Positions 53,635 through 60,690 of a DNA stretch of 64,000 nt are shown here, one piece after another. The notes under the pieces were generated by a model. That model was not told where the DNA came from and did no database searches. It was given only the letters and a program-made list of their open reading frames with translations. The DNA comes from CAYQEU01 sp964532005 (GTDB lineage Bacteria > Patescibacteriota > Doudnabacteria > UBA920). Location of the stretch: NCBI GenBank assembly GCA_964532005.1, contig CAZHER010000004.1:1-64000 (forward strand). The letters are read 5' to 3'. Within the stretch, counting starts at the first letter, position 1. Each line of letters starts with the position of its first letter. Both the position numbers and the translations under genes were made by a program.

Positions 53635-54315
53635 CTATTCACGAGTATAGTAGGCAGATATTTTTTCTAAGAACTGTTTCAACAGTTCGTTCAAGTGCTC
53701 TCGGTAAGGCTTATAAGATTCAAGGTCGATTTCATCAATTATTTGATCAGCGCTTGCTCCTTGTGCCAAAGTAAAATGGTCGTCATAATCGCTACCTCTT
53801 TCTAATTCTACATTCCCCTCAATTATAATTATTTCGGGTATACCTTCCCCCAAATCTCTATTTTCTCCCAAAACTTCTTTGTTGGTTCGTTTGCCGTGAT
53901 GAGCATATCTTTGCAAAAGTAAATAAAATGATTTAACAAATTCTTCGGGGTGGTAAATAAAGTATTGTGCCGTCGCTCTCTGTGTCTTGTTTCCTCTTTT
54001 AACAAAAGCACCAACATTAGTATGCCGAGACCGGAAACCATTTTGCTTGATATTTTCAATAAATCTAGTAGTAACAGTTTCCTCGTCCTTTTTTATACCA
54101 ACCGAAGTTATATGTATAACTGGCAATTCTAGTCGCTCTTGATTCAATAACTGCATAGTTGATAATATGCTGGTTTTTAATTCAGGATTTTGTTCTAATA
54201 AGTTTCGGGCGAATATATCTAAAGTTTTTTGGCTTGGTTTCTCTACAGCCGGCTGTCCTTGTTCGAAACTGAAAATTGAAGGATCTAATTCAGTAAATGA
54301 GCTTATTTTGTCCAT
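53635..54315 (-). CDS. Conserved-looking cytoplasmic protein, unknown
   Basis: A 226-aa soluble protein. The central part (LPVIHITSVGIKKDEETVTT and RHTNVGAFVKRG) looks like a compact alpha/beta domain; an acidic patch (ELERGSDYDDHF) and a helical C-terminus follow. I do not recognise the family and see no certain catalytic motif. It has its own short upstream region and is divergent from pyrD. Confidence 0.55.
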   Translation of the reverse strand: MDKISSFTELDPSIFSFEQGQPAVEKPSQKTLDIFARNLLEQNPELKTSILSTMQLLNQERLELPVIHITSVGIKKDEETVTTRFIENIKQNGFRSRHTNVGAFVKRGNKTQRATAQYFIYHPEEFVKSFYLLLQRYAHHGKRTNKEVLGENRDLGEGIPEIIIIEGNVELERGSDYDDHFTLAQGASADQIIDEIDLESYKPYREHLNELLKQFLEKISAYYTRE

Positions 54316-54435
54316 ATGTATCCAGATAAAACTTAAAATAAATTTACCCTAATAATACTCCTTCTTAATACACTGTGCCATCGTGCCAAAATTTTGTAAA
54401 GTTCCACCTCATTGAACCAGCATCGGGCTTTTTAA

Positions 54436-54463
54436 TTGACTAAGATAATCGGGGGTGTAGTAT
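54436..54463 (+). promoter_or_regulatory. Probable pyrD promoter
   Basis: TTGACT (54436-54441) and TAGTAT (54458-54463) have a 16-bp spacer. ATG 54470 is 6 nt further, so the leader would be absent or a few bases. Confidence 0.45.
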
Positions 54464-54469
54464 AAAGGT

Positions 54470-55564
54470 ATGGGATTATTTAGCTTTTTGTATAGTAACA
54501 TTTTTAAACCTGCCGCTTTTGCCCTAGATCCGGAGTTTATTCATGACACCATTTTGGGGTTTGGTAAAATTTTGGGGAAATTTTCTATCTCCAGAGCAAT
54601 TGTTGAAAAGATTTTTAGTTATAGAAGCCCCATCCTCGAACAAACAATTTTAGGCATTAAGTTTATTAACCCAATCGGGTTATCTGCAGGGTTTGATAAG
54701 AACGCCGAGTTATTAGATATCTTGCCAAGTGTTGGATTCGGTTTCACCGAAGTCGGGTCGATTACAGGGGAACCGTGCGAAGGTAACAACAAAAAAAGGT
54801 TATGGCGCTTGCCAAAATCAAAATCCTTACTTGTGAATTATGGTTTAAAAAATGATGGAGCTCAAAAAGTTAGCGATCGATTGCGAACGAAAAAATTTGC
54901 ATTCCCTGTCGGAATCAGTGTGGCAAAAACCAACAGTGCTAAAACAGTAGATACAGGTAGCGGTGTGGCAGATTATGTTAAGGTTCATAAATTATTTGCT
55001 AATATTGGCGATTACACCACAATAAATATCAGCTGCCCCAATGCTTATGGTGGGCAACCTTTCACCGACCCGGGGCGTTTAGAAAATTTATTAACAGAAA
55101 TTGATAGAATAGAAACTTCTAAGCCAACATTCGTTAAATTTTCGCCTGATATGAGCGAGTCACAATTGGATTCATTGTTGGCAGTTTTGGAAAAACATAA
55201 GGTTGCAGGAATAGTTTGCACCAACCTAACAAAGAAAAGAGATTTAGAGTCAATAAAAGATGGTTACATTCCAGAAGTTGGCGGGATGAGCGGCAAGGTG
55301 GTTGAGGATCTGTCTAATAAACTATTGTCCGATGTGTACCGGAAGACAAACGGAAAATATATCCTAATTGGCTCTGGTGGGGTATTTACAGCAGAGGATG
55401 CTTACAAAAAAATTCGTTTAGGAGCAAGCCTGATACAATTGATTACAGGCATGGTTTACCAGGGACCACAAGTTATAGGGGAGATCAATAAGAATTTGGA
55501 ATCATTATTAATTCGTGACGGGTTTGAAAATATTTCCGAAGCTATTGGAGTTGATAATAAATAA
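54470..55564 (+). CDS. pyrD: Dihydroorotate dehydrogenase
   Basis: Oxidises dihydroorotate to orotate in pyrimidine synthesis. The 364-aa length and the N-terminal helical extension before INPIGLSAGFDKNAE fit the membrane-associated, quinone-linked class 2. FMN-site patterns are present (GFGFTEVGSITGEP, SLLVNYGLKNDGA, FVKFSPD, GIVCTNL, LIGSGGVFTAEDAY, LIQLITGMVYQGP). The catalytic-base position reads NISCPN (Cys189), whereas class 2 enzymes normally have Ser and class 1 have Cys. No other pyrimidine gene is in the window. Confidence 0.92.
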   Translation: MGLFSFLYSNIFKPAAFALDPEFIHDTILGFGKILGKFSISRAIVEKIFSYRSPILEQTILGIKFINPIGLSAGFDKNAELLDILPSVGFGFTEVGSITGEPCEGNNKKRLWRLPKSKSLLVNYGLKNDGAQKVSDRLRTKKFAFPVGISVAKTNSAKTVDTGSGVADYVKVHKLFANIGDYTTINISCPNAYGGQPFTDPGRLENLLTEIDRIETSKPTFVKFSPDMSESQLDSLLAVLEKHKVAGIVCTNLTKKRDLESIKDGYIPEVGGMSGKVVEDLSNKLLSDVYRKTNGKYILIGSGGVFTAEDAYKKIRLGASLIQLITGMVYQGPQVIGEINKNLESLLIRDGFENISEAIGVDNK

Positions 55565-55792
55565 TTGCTAGTCGAGACCGAAAGTAAAGCAGACTGGGAT
55601 ATACCCAATAAAACTGTCTTGGAAGGTGATGAAAGTGGTTCCTATTTCTCTATGTCATGGGGCGAGATGGCGCGGTGTCCAGGAAAAGCAATAGTTGATT
55701 TCTCTTATCTTAGTCACAGTGATAGACAGATTATTGAACAAAAGTTAGGCAAAGATTTTTACGGAGTTCCATATACGGGGCGTAACACTTAA
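55565..55792 (+). CDS. Small unknown ORF after pyrD
   Basis: A 75-codon frame that begins with TTG directly after the pyrD stop and has no earlier ATG or Shine-Dalgarno. The product (ADWDIPNKTVLEGDES, SWGEMARCPGKAIVDFSYL) looks protein-like. It could be a coupled small gene, or the C-terminal relic of a larger one. No family recognised. Confidence 0.4.
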   Translation: MLVETESKADWDIPNKTVLEGDESGSYFSMSWGEMARCPGKAIVDFSYLSHSDRQIIEQKLGKDFYGVPYTGRNT

Positions 55793-55847
55793 GTTGTCAT
55801 AGTTTATTAGAGAGTTCAGAGTTGATATAAAATTAGCTTTATCAAAA

Positions 55848-55945
55848 CAGAAAAGTTTTCATTTCTCGTTGGTCTATTGTATTTTGCTAAAATGGAAAAC
55901 TTTTCTTGCACCAATAAAACCAAATCAAAAACACCCTTTTGGGTG
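55848..55945 (+). repeat. 98-bp diverged direct repeat, copy A (left of def)
   Basis: About 80% identical by hand count to 56620-56717, with no gaps. It contains the 12-bp inverted repeat AGAAAAGTTTTC / GAAAACTTTTCT (55849-55860 and 55895-55906), a conserved block AATAAAACCAAATCAAAAAC and a small hairpin CACCC-TTTT-GGGTG. Confidence 0.7.
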
Positions 55946-56060
55946 ATTGAAGTTTTGTTGGTAGGCATCGTCTGAACGGCTGGAAAACTTATTTGGCTTT
56001 GGTAAGCGAGTTATACAGGTGCTTTACGCAGGTGGTTATCAAAGGGGAGTGAAAACACAT
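55946..56060. other. Intergenic remnant sequence
   Basis: One frame ending at 56052 reads WKTYLALVSELYRCFTQ and then a stop, without a start codon. It resembles a degenerate piece near 53570. Probably the relic of a lost gene. Confidence 0.3.
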
Positions 56061-56591
56061 TTATTGCTTAAGACTTTTTATGTACTTGGTTCGTTCCATA
56101 ATTTTTTTAGAGTTCATAAACTTATCAATACAGACAATTCCTTGAAGATGATCATATTCATGCTGAATAACTTTTGCCAGTAAACCCTTAGCTTCTAAAA
56201 TAAACACTTTCCCATTTTCGTTGAGAGCCTTTATTTTAATAGTCTTAGGACGTTTTACTTGTCCGAACAGTTGAGCATTAACTAAACTACCACAGCCTTC
56301 ATACATGACTGATTGGTCTTTTGAGTAAGAAATAATCTTAGGATTGATAAATACACGAATGTTATCAATATCTTTCAAGCTTTTTCTAATCTTAGTTTTG
56401 CGCAATTCAGTTACAAATATTTGTAAATCAACCCCGATTTGATTAGCAGCCATTCCTACTAATTCATGCTTTCTCATAGAATCGACCAAATCCTTAATAG
56501 TTTTGACAACTTTTGGAGAAGCAAAATTATTAACTCGATTACACTTATTCCTTATTATTGGATTACCGATTTGTACAGTTGGTTTCATCAT
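56061..56591 (-). CDS. def: Peptide deformylase
   Basis: Removes the formyl group from nascent N-terminal Met. The three signature motifs are present in the 176-aa protein: VGMAANQIG (residues 45-53), EGCGS with metal ligand Cys100 (Leu of the common EGCLS is Gly here), and QHEYDHLQG with ligands His144 and His148. Start may be ATG 56591 or 56588. The gene is alone, on the minus strand, between two direct copies of a 98-bp repeat, and no fmt gene is next to it in this window. Confidence 0.95.
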   Translation of the reverse strand: MMKPTVQIGNPIIRNKCNRVNNFASPKVVKTIKDLVDSMRKHELVGMAANQIGVDLQIFVTELRKTKIRKSLKDIDNIRVFINPKIISYSKDQSVMYEGCGSLVNAQLFGQVKRPKTIKIKALNENGKVFILEAKGLLAKVIQHEYDHLQGIVCIDKFMNSKKIMERTKYIKSLKQ

Positions 56592-56619
56592 AGACTAAGT
56601 GTACTCCTTTTATTTAAAC

Positions 56620-56717
56620 CAGAAAAGTTTTCGTTCTACGCTGCTCTTCTCAATTTTGCCAAAATGGAAAACCTATCTTTCATCAATAAAACCAAATCAA
56701 AAACGCCCGGTTAGGTG
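56620..56717 (+). repeat. 98-bp diverged direct repeat, copy B (right of def)
   Basis: Ungapped partner of 55848-55945, 772 bp away in the same orientation. The left arm AGAAAAGTTTTC is intact, the right arm (GAAAACCTATCT) has decayed. Confidence 0.7.
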
Positions 56718-56924
56718 TTCTATAGTTTTTGGTAGCGCGCGACTAGCAACCACTCGAATTTTCCAGAAATGGTACGTTAAAATCTTCCGCTTCTATCGGA
56801 GGCGGATCAATTCGAAACGACTGGTCAAAGGTGATTGTGAACTACCTCTGGCACCATAAGCGTAAAACTAAACTCAAACACTTTCAGGATACAAATTATG
56901 TCTATGCGGCGGTAGGCTGAAAAT
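56718..56924. other. Intergenic stretch with a possible gene relic
   Basis: A plus-strand frame ending in TGA at 56920 reads NDWSKVIVNYLWHHKRKTKL and continues for 15 residues to the stop. No start codon with a ribosome site is visible, so I treat it as a likely relic of a C-terminus. Confidence 0.3.
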
Positions 56925-57101
56925 TTAGACAGATGTGTCGGATGGTTTGGTTAAACCAGTTAAGATTGAGTTGCGTTCTTTCTTCCAGTTCTCGCGGCGA
57001 CGCTTACGACTGCTCACTTTGGCGTCGTATTTGCTGGTCCAGGCACCTCGGCTGTGCTTGGCACCATTGTAGTCAGTTTTCTTGAGCTTTTCTAGAGCCA
57101 T
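56925..57101 (-). CDS. Small very basic protein, unknown
   Basis: A 58-aa frame: starts MALEKLKKTDYNGAKHSRGA, with SSRKRRRENWKKER in the middle, ending TKPSDTSV. The high Lys/Arg content suggests nucleic-acid binding. It lies on the same strand as, and 88 nt downstream of, the zinc-ribbon gene. Codon composition looks like that of its neighbours rather than noise. Confidence 0.5.
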   Translation of the reverse strand: MALEKLKKTDYNGAKHSRGAWTSKYDAKVSSRKRRRENWKKERNSILTGLTKPSDTSV

Positions 57102-57189
57102 ATTTTTATCAAATTTTGTTCTCTCAATTAAACCAGAAATCTACCCTTTATTACTAATTATTCAAAAATTAGTAGATCTTTAGTAGTTC

Positions 57190-57585
57190 CTACCGTTTGC
57201 GTTTGGCTGAACCATGGCCTTGATGTTTAGAAAGTGGTTCGTCAGCGTGATGAACAACTTGTCCGGTTCTAGGATCAGTAACTGTTTCTTGGTAGGCATC
57301 ATTGTCGCGGTCGATGATTCTTTTGAGCTTCATCCATAAACCTGTTTTTCGGTGCAGATCATCACCAACTTTTTGTTCAATGAATGGCCGCTTTTGTCTG
57401 GGGCGCTTGCCTTTGATGCCCAGCATCTCATGTATCGTGATCGTGTCACTTATGGCGACATGGAATGACCGAGCTTTTGATCCGCACTGTGAACATGGGC
57501 TGCGATTTTCGAATGCAAGGCCAGGGGATTCAAATATCTCCGTGTCACAGTCCTGGCAGTACATATTGGTTTGGGTGTTACTCAT
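57190..57585 (-). CDS. Zinc-ribbon protein, unknown
   Basis: From ATG 57585 the product is 131 aa. An N-terminal zinc ribbon (MYCQDCDTEIFES ... PCSQCGSKAR) is followed by a basic region (KGKRPRQKRPF) and a tail with VTDPRTGQVVHHADEPLSKH. In-frame codons further upstream overlap the NYN gene. The base composition here is visibly more GC-rich than the rest of the window. It is 10 nt downstream of the NYN gene, likely one transcript. Confidence 0.65.
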   Translation of the reverse strand: MSNTQTNMYCQDCDTEIFESPGLAFENRSPCSQCGSKARSFHVAISDTITIHEMLGIKGKRPRQKRPFIEQKVGDDLHRKTGLWMKLKRIIDRDNDAYQETVTDPRTGQVVHHADEPLSKHQGHGSAKRKR

Positions 57586-57595
57586 AGGTCTAAGT

Positions 57596-58225
57596 TTACC
57601 AGCCGACCGGTTTGGAAAAAGTCCCGGCCTCATCCGTCAGAGTATTGGGGAAGAGACTCTTGGCCAGAACCCAGGGCCGGACTTGCTTGATGAAACTGGC
57701 GTGTTTTTGTAGCTGGAAGCTGGGCTTGGGATGGGGATTAATAATGCCAACAGGCAGTTTTAGCTCCTCGCGCACGATTCTCACCGGCTCAAGTAGATCA
57801 GAGTCATTGGTAATTAGCACCGCGACGTCGAAAGCTTTGTTGTAGGCATCGCGAAGTAAATGCGTCGCAATATTAACGTCTGAGCCTTTCTCTTCCGTCT
57901 TGATGACCCATACTGGATTCTTGCGACCATCGCTGTGAGCTGGGTCAAGAGGCATCTTTACCGGATGGCTCAAGAAACTACCTTCGATTATTGAAAGATT
58001 GGGAAGAGTGCGCAGAGCCCGCCAGTAGGTTTGTTGCCTCACTGGCTGATCTGGATCTTTGGACCGGGCACTGACCGCTGCGGTGAAGTATTTGATTTCG
58101 TGAATGGTGTTTTTGGGGAGGAGGTTTTGACAGAACTGTCTGAGGTCAAGCCACTTGTAAGGGCTGTCTTTGATCGAGCCGTAGTAGAAATTGAAACCAT
58201 CCACGTACACATTGGTGCGACGCAT
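57596..58225 (-). CDS. NYN domain protein (PIN-like nuclease)
   Basis: A 209-aa NYN/LabA-type protein. The acidic nuclease site is visible: YVDGFNFYYG (Asp9), EEKGSDVNIATHLLRDA, and LITNDSDLLEPVR; a C-terminal GIINPHPKPS completes the fold. Relatives are RNA-cleaving PIN-like enzymes; the target is unknown. It is the first gene of a short minus-strand operon (then zinc ribbon, then the small basic protein) behind a consensus promoter and a leader that contains a terminator-like hairpin. Confidence 0.87.
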   Translation of the reverse strand: MRRTNVYVDGFNFYYGSIKDSPYKWLDLRQFCQNLLPKNTIHEIKYFTAAVSARSKDPDQPVRQQTYWRALRTLPNLSIIEGSFLSHPVKMPLDPAHSDGRKNPVWVIKTEEKGSDVNIATHLLRDAYNKAFDVAVLITNDSDLLEPVRIVREELKLPVGIINPHPKPSFQLQKHASFIKQVRPWVLAKSLFPNTLTDEAGTFSKPVGW

Positions 58226-58242
58226 GAGGGAGAAGTAATTGA

Positions 58243-58278
58243 TAAAAAAGCAGAGGCTACCCCGGAAGGGATAGCCTC
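58243..58278 (-). terminator. Leader terminator/attenuator upstream of the NYN gene
   Basis: On the minus strand GAGGCTAtCCC and GGGgTAGCCTC (58278-58268 with 58263-58253) form a stem of 10 pairs with one mismatch, followed by TGCTTTTTTATC. It lies between the promoter and the NYN start, so it can stop transcription before the gene. A second hairpin (CCCTATC/GGTAGGG, 58302-58281) lies just before it. Confidence 0.7.
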
Positions 58279-58316
58279 GCGCCCTACCACCGAAGCGATA
58301 GGGGGGATATGTTTTT

Positions 58317-58344
58317 ATTATACCGATTTCGTAAATACTGTCAA
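58317..58344 (-). promoter_or_regulatory. Consensus promoter of the NYN operon
   Basis: On the minus strand TTGACA (58344-58339) and TATAAT (58322-58317) have a 16-bp spacer. It is back to back with a plus-strand promoter starting at 58354. Confidence 0.75.
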
Positions 58345-58353
58345 TAGTGTAAA

Positions 58354-58386
58354 TTGACCTAAACCATTGAAAATGGTATAGTTAGC
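58354..58386 (+). repeat. 33-bp promoter-containing direct repeat, copy A
   Basis: TTGACC-17-TATAGT (58354-58359, 58377-58382) within a 33-bp block that recurs at 59040-59072 with one mismatch. This copy sits at the 3' end of the HAD gene and would drive transcription antisense to it. Confidence 0.75.
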
Positions 58387-58990
58387 TGTTTCCCAACACC
58401 AAACCAAGGGTGATTAGCGTATTAAGAACATTCTTCACTCCTGTAACGTTGATCGCTTTACCACCTTTCCTACTAAAGTGCTCACAAACGTGAGGCGAGT
58501 CATCTATAAGAGTGGCTTCGGAGAATTTCAGACCTTTCTGATGTGCCATGTCTTCATAAAAATTAGATTCTAGTTTTAGGTAACCGAGTTGATAGGAATT
58601 ATGTATTTCGTCAAAGACTTCGGTCAGCACTTTGTTCGCCGGCAGGGTAAATCTATCAAAGCTGTCCATATTGTCAGTTCTGAGTATTAAATAGTATTGT
58701 TCTTTAAGCTTCTTCAGTTGCGCTATTAATTTTTCGGATATCTGAAAATTAGTGCAACCCTGCTTAAATAATTCAAACGTATCTATGTAGGGTAGTGATA
58801 GCTCTTCACATATTATCCGATGAATCTCTTCCGACGAGTATTTCCCTCTCATCCATTCTTTGACTAACTCCTTATTCTCTTTGAAAACAAAATTCGACAC
58901 ATTGTTGTATGCATCCGGATGTAGTTCCGACCAGAATTTTCCATAGGACAGAACTCCATCAAAATCAATGAATAGTAAATTTCTCTTCAT
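58382..58990 (-). CDS. HAD-like hydrolase
   Basis: A 202-aa HAD superfamily protein. Motif I is FIDFDGVLSYG (Asp9, Asp11), motif II falls at LILRTDNMD, and motif IV is ATLIDDSPHVCEHF. A helical cap lies between residues 20 and 95. It should be a small-molecule phosphatase; substrate unknown. The gene is monocistronic and flanked by two copies of a 33-bp promoter-containing repeat, which suggests it was inserted as a unit. Confidence 0.8.
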   Translation of the reverse strand: MKRNLLFIDFDGVLSYGKFWSELHPDAYNNVSNFVFKENKELVKEWMRGKYSSEEIHRIICEELSLPYIDTFELFKQGCTNFQISEKLIAQLKKLKEQYYLILRTDNMDSFDRFTLPANKVLTEVFDEIHNSYQLGYLKLESNFYEDMAHQKGLKFSEATLIDDSPHVCEHFSRKGGKAINVTGVKNVLNTLITLGLVLGNS

Positions 58991-59039
58991 GTAATTCTAT
59001 TTATTACTTAATGATAAGCTATGGGGGAATATGCCGCAA

Positions 59040-59072
59040 TTGACCTAAACTATTGAAAATGGTATAGTTAGC
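59040..59072 (+). repeat. 33-bp promoter-containing direct repeat, copy B (promoter of gene 59160)
   Basis: TTGACC (59040-59045) and TATAGT (59063-59068) with a 17-bp spacer. It points to the gene at 59160 with a leader of about 85 nt. Copy A is 686 bp to the left. Confidence 0.75.
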
Positions 59073-59159
59073 GATTCAGGCACACCTCGTTTTAGCTTGT
59101 ATCTCGCGCAGAAGGGGACGCGGGATGTAAGTCCGCAAATTCATTTCATAGGAGGAGGT

Positions 59160-59465
59160 ATGAGTGAGCAGAATATTGGGTTCACCGTTGAGGAGGCAAA
59201 AAGTAAAATTGGTCAAGTGGTTTATCTGAAGTCTAGTTGGTTTAGCAAACCAGCTTGCTGGAGAGGGAAGGTCATAGAATGGAGAGGAGCTGCAAATCCT
59301 TTTGGTGGTGCTTCTAAAATCTGGCTCTACATAGAATGGGATCAACCGATTCCAAAACTAAAACCTAGATCTCATATTCCCGCTATGTGTTATGACAGTT
59401 TCGACAAACAAGAATATTACCAGCGGGTTAGTGAACAGCCAATTGATTCGGAACGTCAGCAATGA
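59160..59465 (+). CDS. Small unknown protein
   Basis: A 101-aa product from ATG 59160, chosen for the strong AGGAGG (59150-59155). Sequence starts MSEQNIGFTVEEAKSKIGQV; the core (VVYLKSSWFSKPACWRGKV...IWLYIEWDQPIP) looks like a small beta-barrel. The TGA stop is followed by 37 more open codons in frame, probably a relic. I do not recognise the family. Confidence 0.55.
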   Translation: MSEQNIGFTVEEAKSKIGQVVYLKSSWFSKPACWRGKVIEWRGAANPFGGASKIWLYIEWDQPIPKLKPRSHIPAMCYDSFDKQEYYQRVSEQPIDSERQQ

Positions 59466-59589
59466 CGTTTCTTTTTTATTTCTAAAAACCTGTCGAATTA
59501 TTCACCCTACCGCAGCAAAATAGATCCAGCTAAGCTAGAAGTGCTGATCGATCAAGCAAGCAGAACAATTAAATAACAAGGGAACGCGT

Positions 59590-59760
59590 ATGAAGATCAA
59601 AGACTACGGCACTGGCGTCTTCGTGGACTGCTACAATTGTAGCTTCAGCATCCTCATTGGCCATGAATGCAGGGATCACCCGGTTATTCCGAAGAATCCT
59701 GCCTTCGTTCAGCCAAAGAAGAAGAAGCCGCGCCCGAAGGGTGATGAGCGTCTAGACTAA
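59590..59760 (+). CDS. Small Cys/His protein, unknown
   Basis: A 56-aa frame with AAGGGA about 8 nt before the ATG. The product has CYNC and HECRDH (a possible zinc site) and a basic, Pro-rich tail (QPKKKKPRPKGDERLD). GC content is above the window average, like the neighbouring accessory genes. Confidence 0.45.
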   Translation: MKIKDYGTGVFVDCYNCSFSILIGHECRDHPVIPKNPAFVQPKKKKPRPKGDERLD

Positions 59761-59836
59761 ATGACGCCCGTGGTTCCCCGTAGTTGCTACCAAGTGGAAA
59801 TACCCCGATGGAACATCGAACGGATTTCCGGCTCAA

Positions 59837-60565
59837 TCAAGTAAGATAAATTTGCGCAATTATTGATGCTTGTTGGGATAAACAAAAAACACCTGCAAAC
59901 AGATGCTTTTTGAGTTTGGTAGCGCTACGGGGAATCGAACCCCGATTTGATGGATGAAAACCATCTGTCCTAACCATTAGACGATAGCGCCACAGTATGT
60001 ACAGTTTCAATATTATAGCTAATATTGGACTTTTAATCAAGCCTACAAGTCTAACAAATAAAAAATGCGCGATAGCCGTGGGAGACGGTATCGCGCGGGG
60101 TCTGGTTGCGCCGCAGGGCGGCAGAATGTTGTAGAAGTTGTCCCTCAGAAAACCCATGTTGAATTTGGGTTCGTAGTTCTTCGGGAAAAACTTCAACGCA
60201 ATGTAGGCAATGCGGGTGGCATCTGCCAGTATATAGCAGTCTGTGGTGTCTGCGGGGTATGCCAAGCGGACACCAAGGTGTTCAATTTTGATCACTGGAA
60301 ACCCGCCCTCTTGGAGTAAGGTCGCCAGCTTTTTGCTGCCCGCCAGCTTTTTGCCAAGTTCTATTTCGACCAGAATTTGTCGGTCTTTGTTTTCACAACC
60401 GTCGCACGATTGCTCGACCACCGTATAGTCAAAATAGATTGTTGGCGGCGGAGCCGGACTTGGCGTTGGGGTCGGTTCAGAGTTCTGTGCCAGAGTCTGA
60501 CTTGCAGAACTGAACAATCCTCCCATGGCAATGAAAAATATTGCCATAACTAACATTTTCTTCAT
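59837..60565 (-). CDS. Secreted protein of unknown function; frame runs through terminator and tRNA-Glu
   Basis: The 5' two thirds look real: a signal peptide (residues 1-27, LVMAIFFIAMGGLFSSASQTLA), a Thr/Pro linker (EPTPTPSPAPPP), then a domain with CDGCENKDRQILVEIELGKK and VRLAYPADTTDCYILADATR. After about residue 155 the frame crosses a strong terminator (60067-60096) and then the whole tRNA-Glu gene before meeting its first stop at 59837. That C-terminal extension (242 aa in total) is very unlikely to be translated. Either a frameshift removed the true stop or the mRNA lacks one. No family recognised. Confidence 0.5.
   Translation of the reverse strand: MKKMLVMAIFFIAMGGLFSSASQTLAQNSEPTPTPSPAPPPTIYFDYTVVEQSCDGCENKDRQILVEIELGKKLAGSKKLATLLQEGGFPVIKIEHLGVRLAYPADTTDCYILADATRIAYIALKFFPKNYEPKFNMGFLRDNFYNILPPCGATRPRAIPSPTAIAHFLFVRLVGLIKSPILAIILKLYILWRYRLMVRTDGFHPSNRGSIPRSATKLKKHLFAGVFCLSQQASIIAQIYLT
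59883..59905 (-). terminator. Terminator of tRNA-Glu
   Basis: On the minus strand CATCTG-TTTG-CAGGTG (one mismatch) is followed by TTTTTTG, 12 nt after the tRNA 3' end. Confidence 0.6.
59917..59991 (-). tRNA. tRNA-Glu (anticodon TTC)
   Basis: Reads GGCGCTA...TAGCGCTACCA on the minus strand, with encoded CCA. D-arm TCGTCTAATGGTTAGGAC, anticodon stem GATGG/CCATC with loop TTTTCAT (anticodon TTC), and T-arm GGGGTTCGATTCCCC. All stems pair. Confidence 0.95.
60012..60040 (-). promoter_or_regulatory. Promoter of tRNA-Glu
   Basis: On the minus strand TTGATT (60040-60035) and TATAAT (60017-60012) have a 17-bp spacer; the tRNA begins about 20 nt after the -10 box. Confidence 0.65.
60060..60096 (-). 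terminator. Strong terminator inside the open frame of gene 59837-60565
   Basis: On the minus strand GCGCGATACCGT and ACGG-c-TATCGCGC (60096-60067) form a 12-bp GC-rich stem with a one-base bulge, followed by ATTTTTTATTT. It is a textbook intrinsic terminator. Confidence 0.88.
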
Positions 60566-60631
60566 AATACCCTCTTTTGCCCTTTGAATTTATTTCCTCA
60601 CAAGCAGGAAACATAGGGCTGTGATGATGTA

Positions 60632-60660
60632 ATAAGACCATAAAATATTATTTTTGTCAA
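60632..60660 (-). promoter_or_regulatory. Promoter of the secreted-protein gene
   Basis: On the minus strand TTGACA (60660-60655) and TCTTAT (60637-60632) have a 17-bp spacer, about 65 nt before the start codon at 60565. Confidence 0.5.
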
Positions 60661-60690
60661 TAGGTATAGCGTTCAACAATCACAAAAAGA

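Noticed and set aside
58382..59072. Insertion sequence around the HAD gene
   Set aside because: No transposase and no terminal inverted repeats; only the direct 33-bp duplication is present.
59160..59580. UGA recoding (as in Gracilibacteria), because 37 in-frame codons follow the TGA of gene 59160
   Set aside because: trxB ends in TGA at its normal family length and overlaps the next start, and no in-frame TGA is seen inside recognised genes. The extension is better read as a gene relic.
59761..59844. 27-codon frame directly after gene 59590
   Set aside because: Too short, no ribosome site and no protein-like features; it also overlaps the end of the opposite frame.
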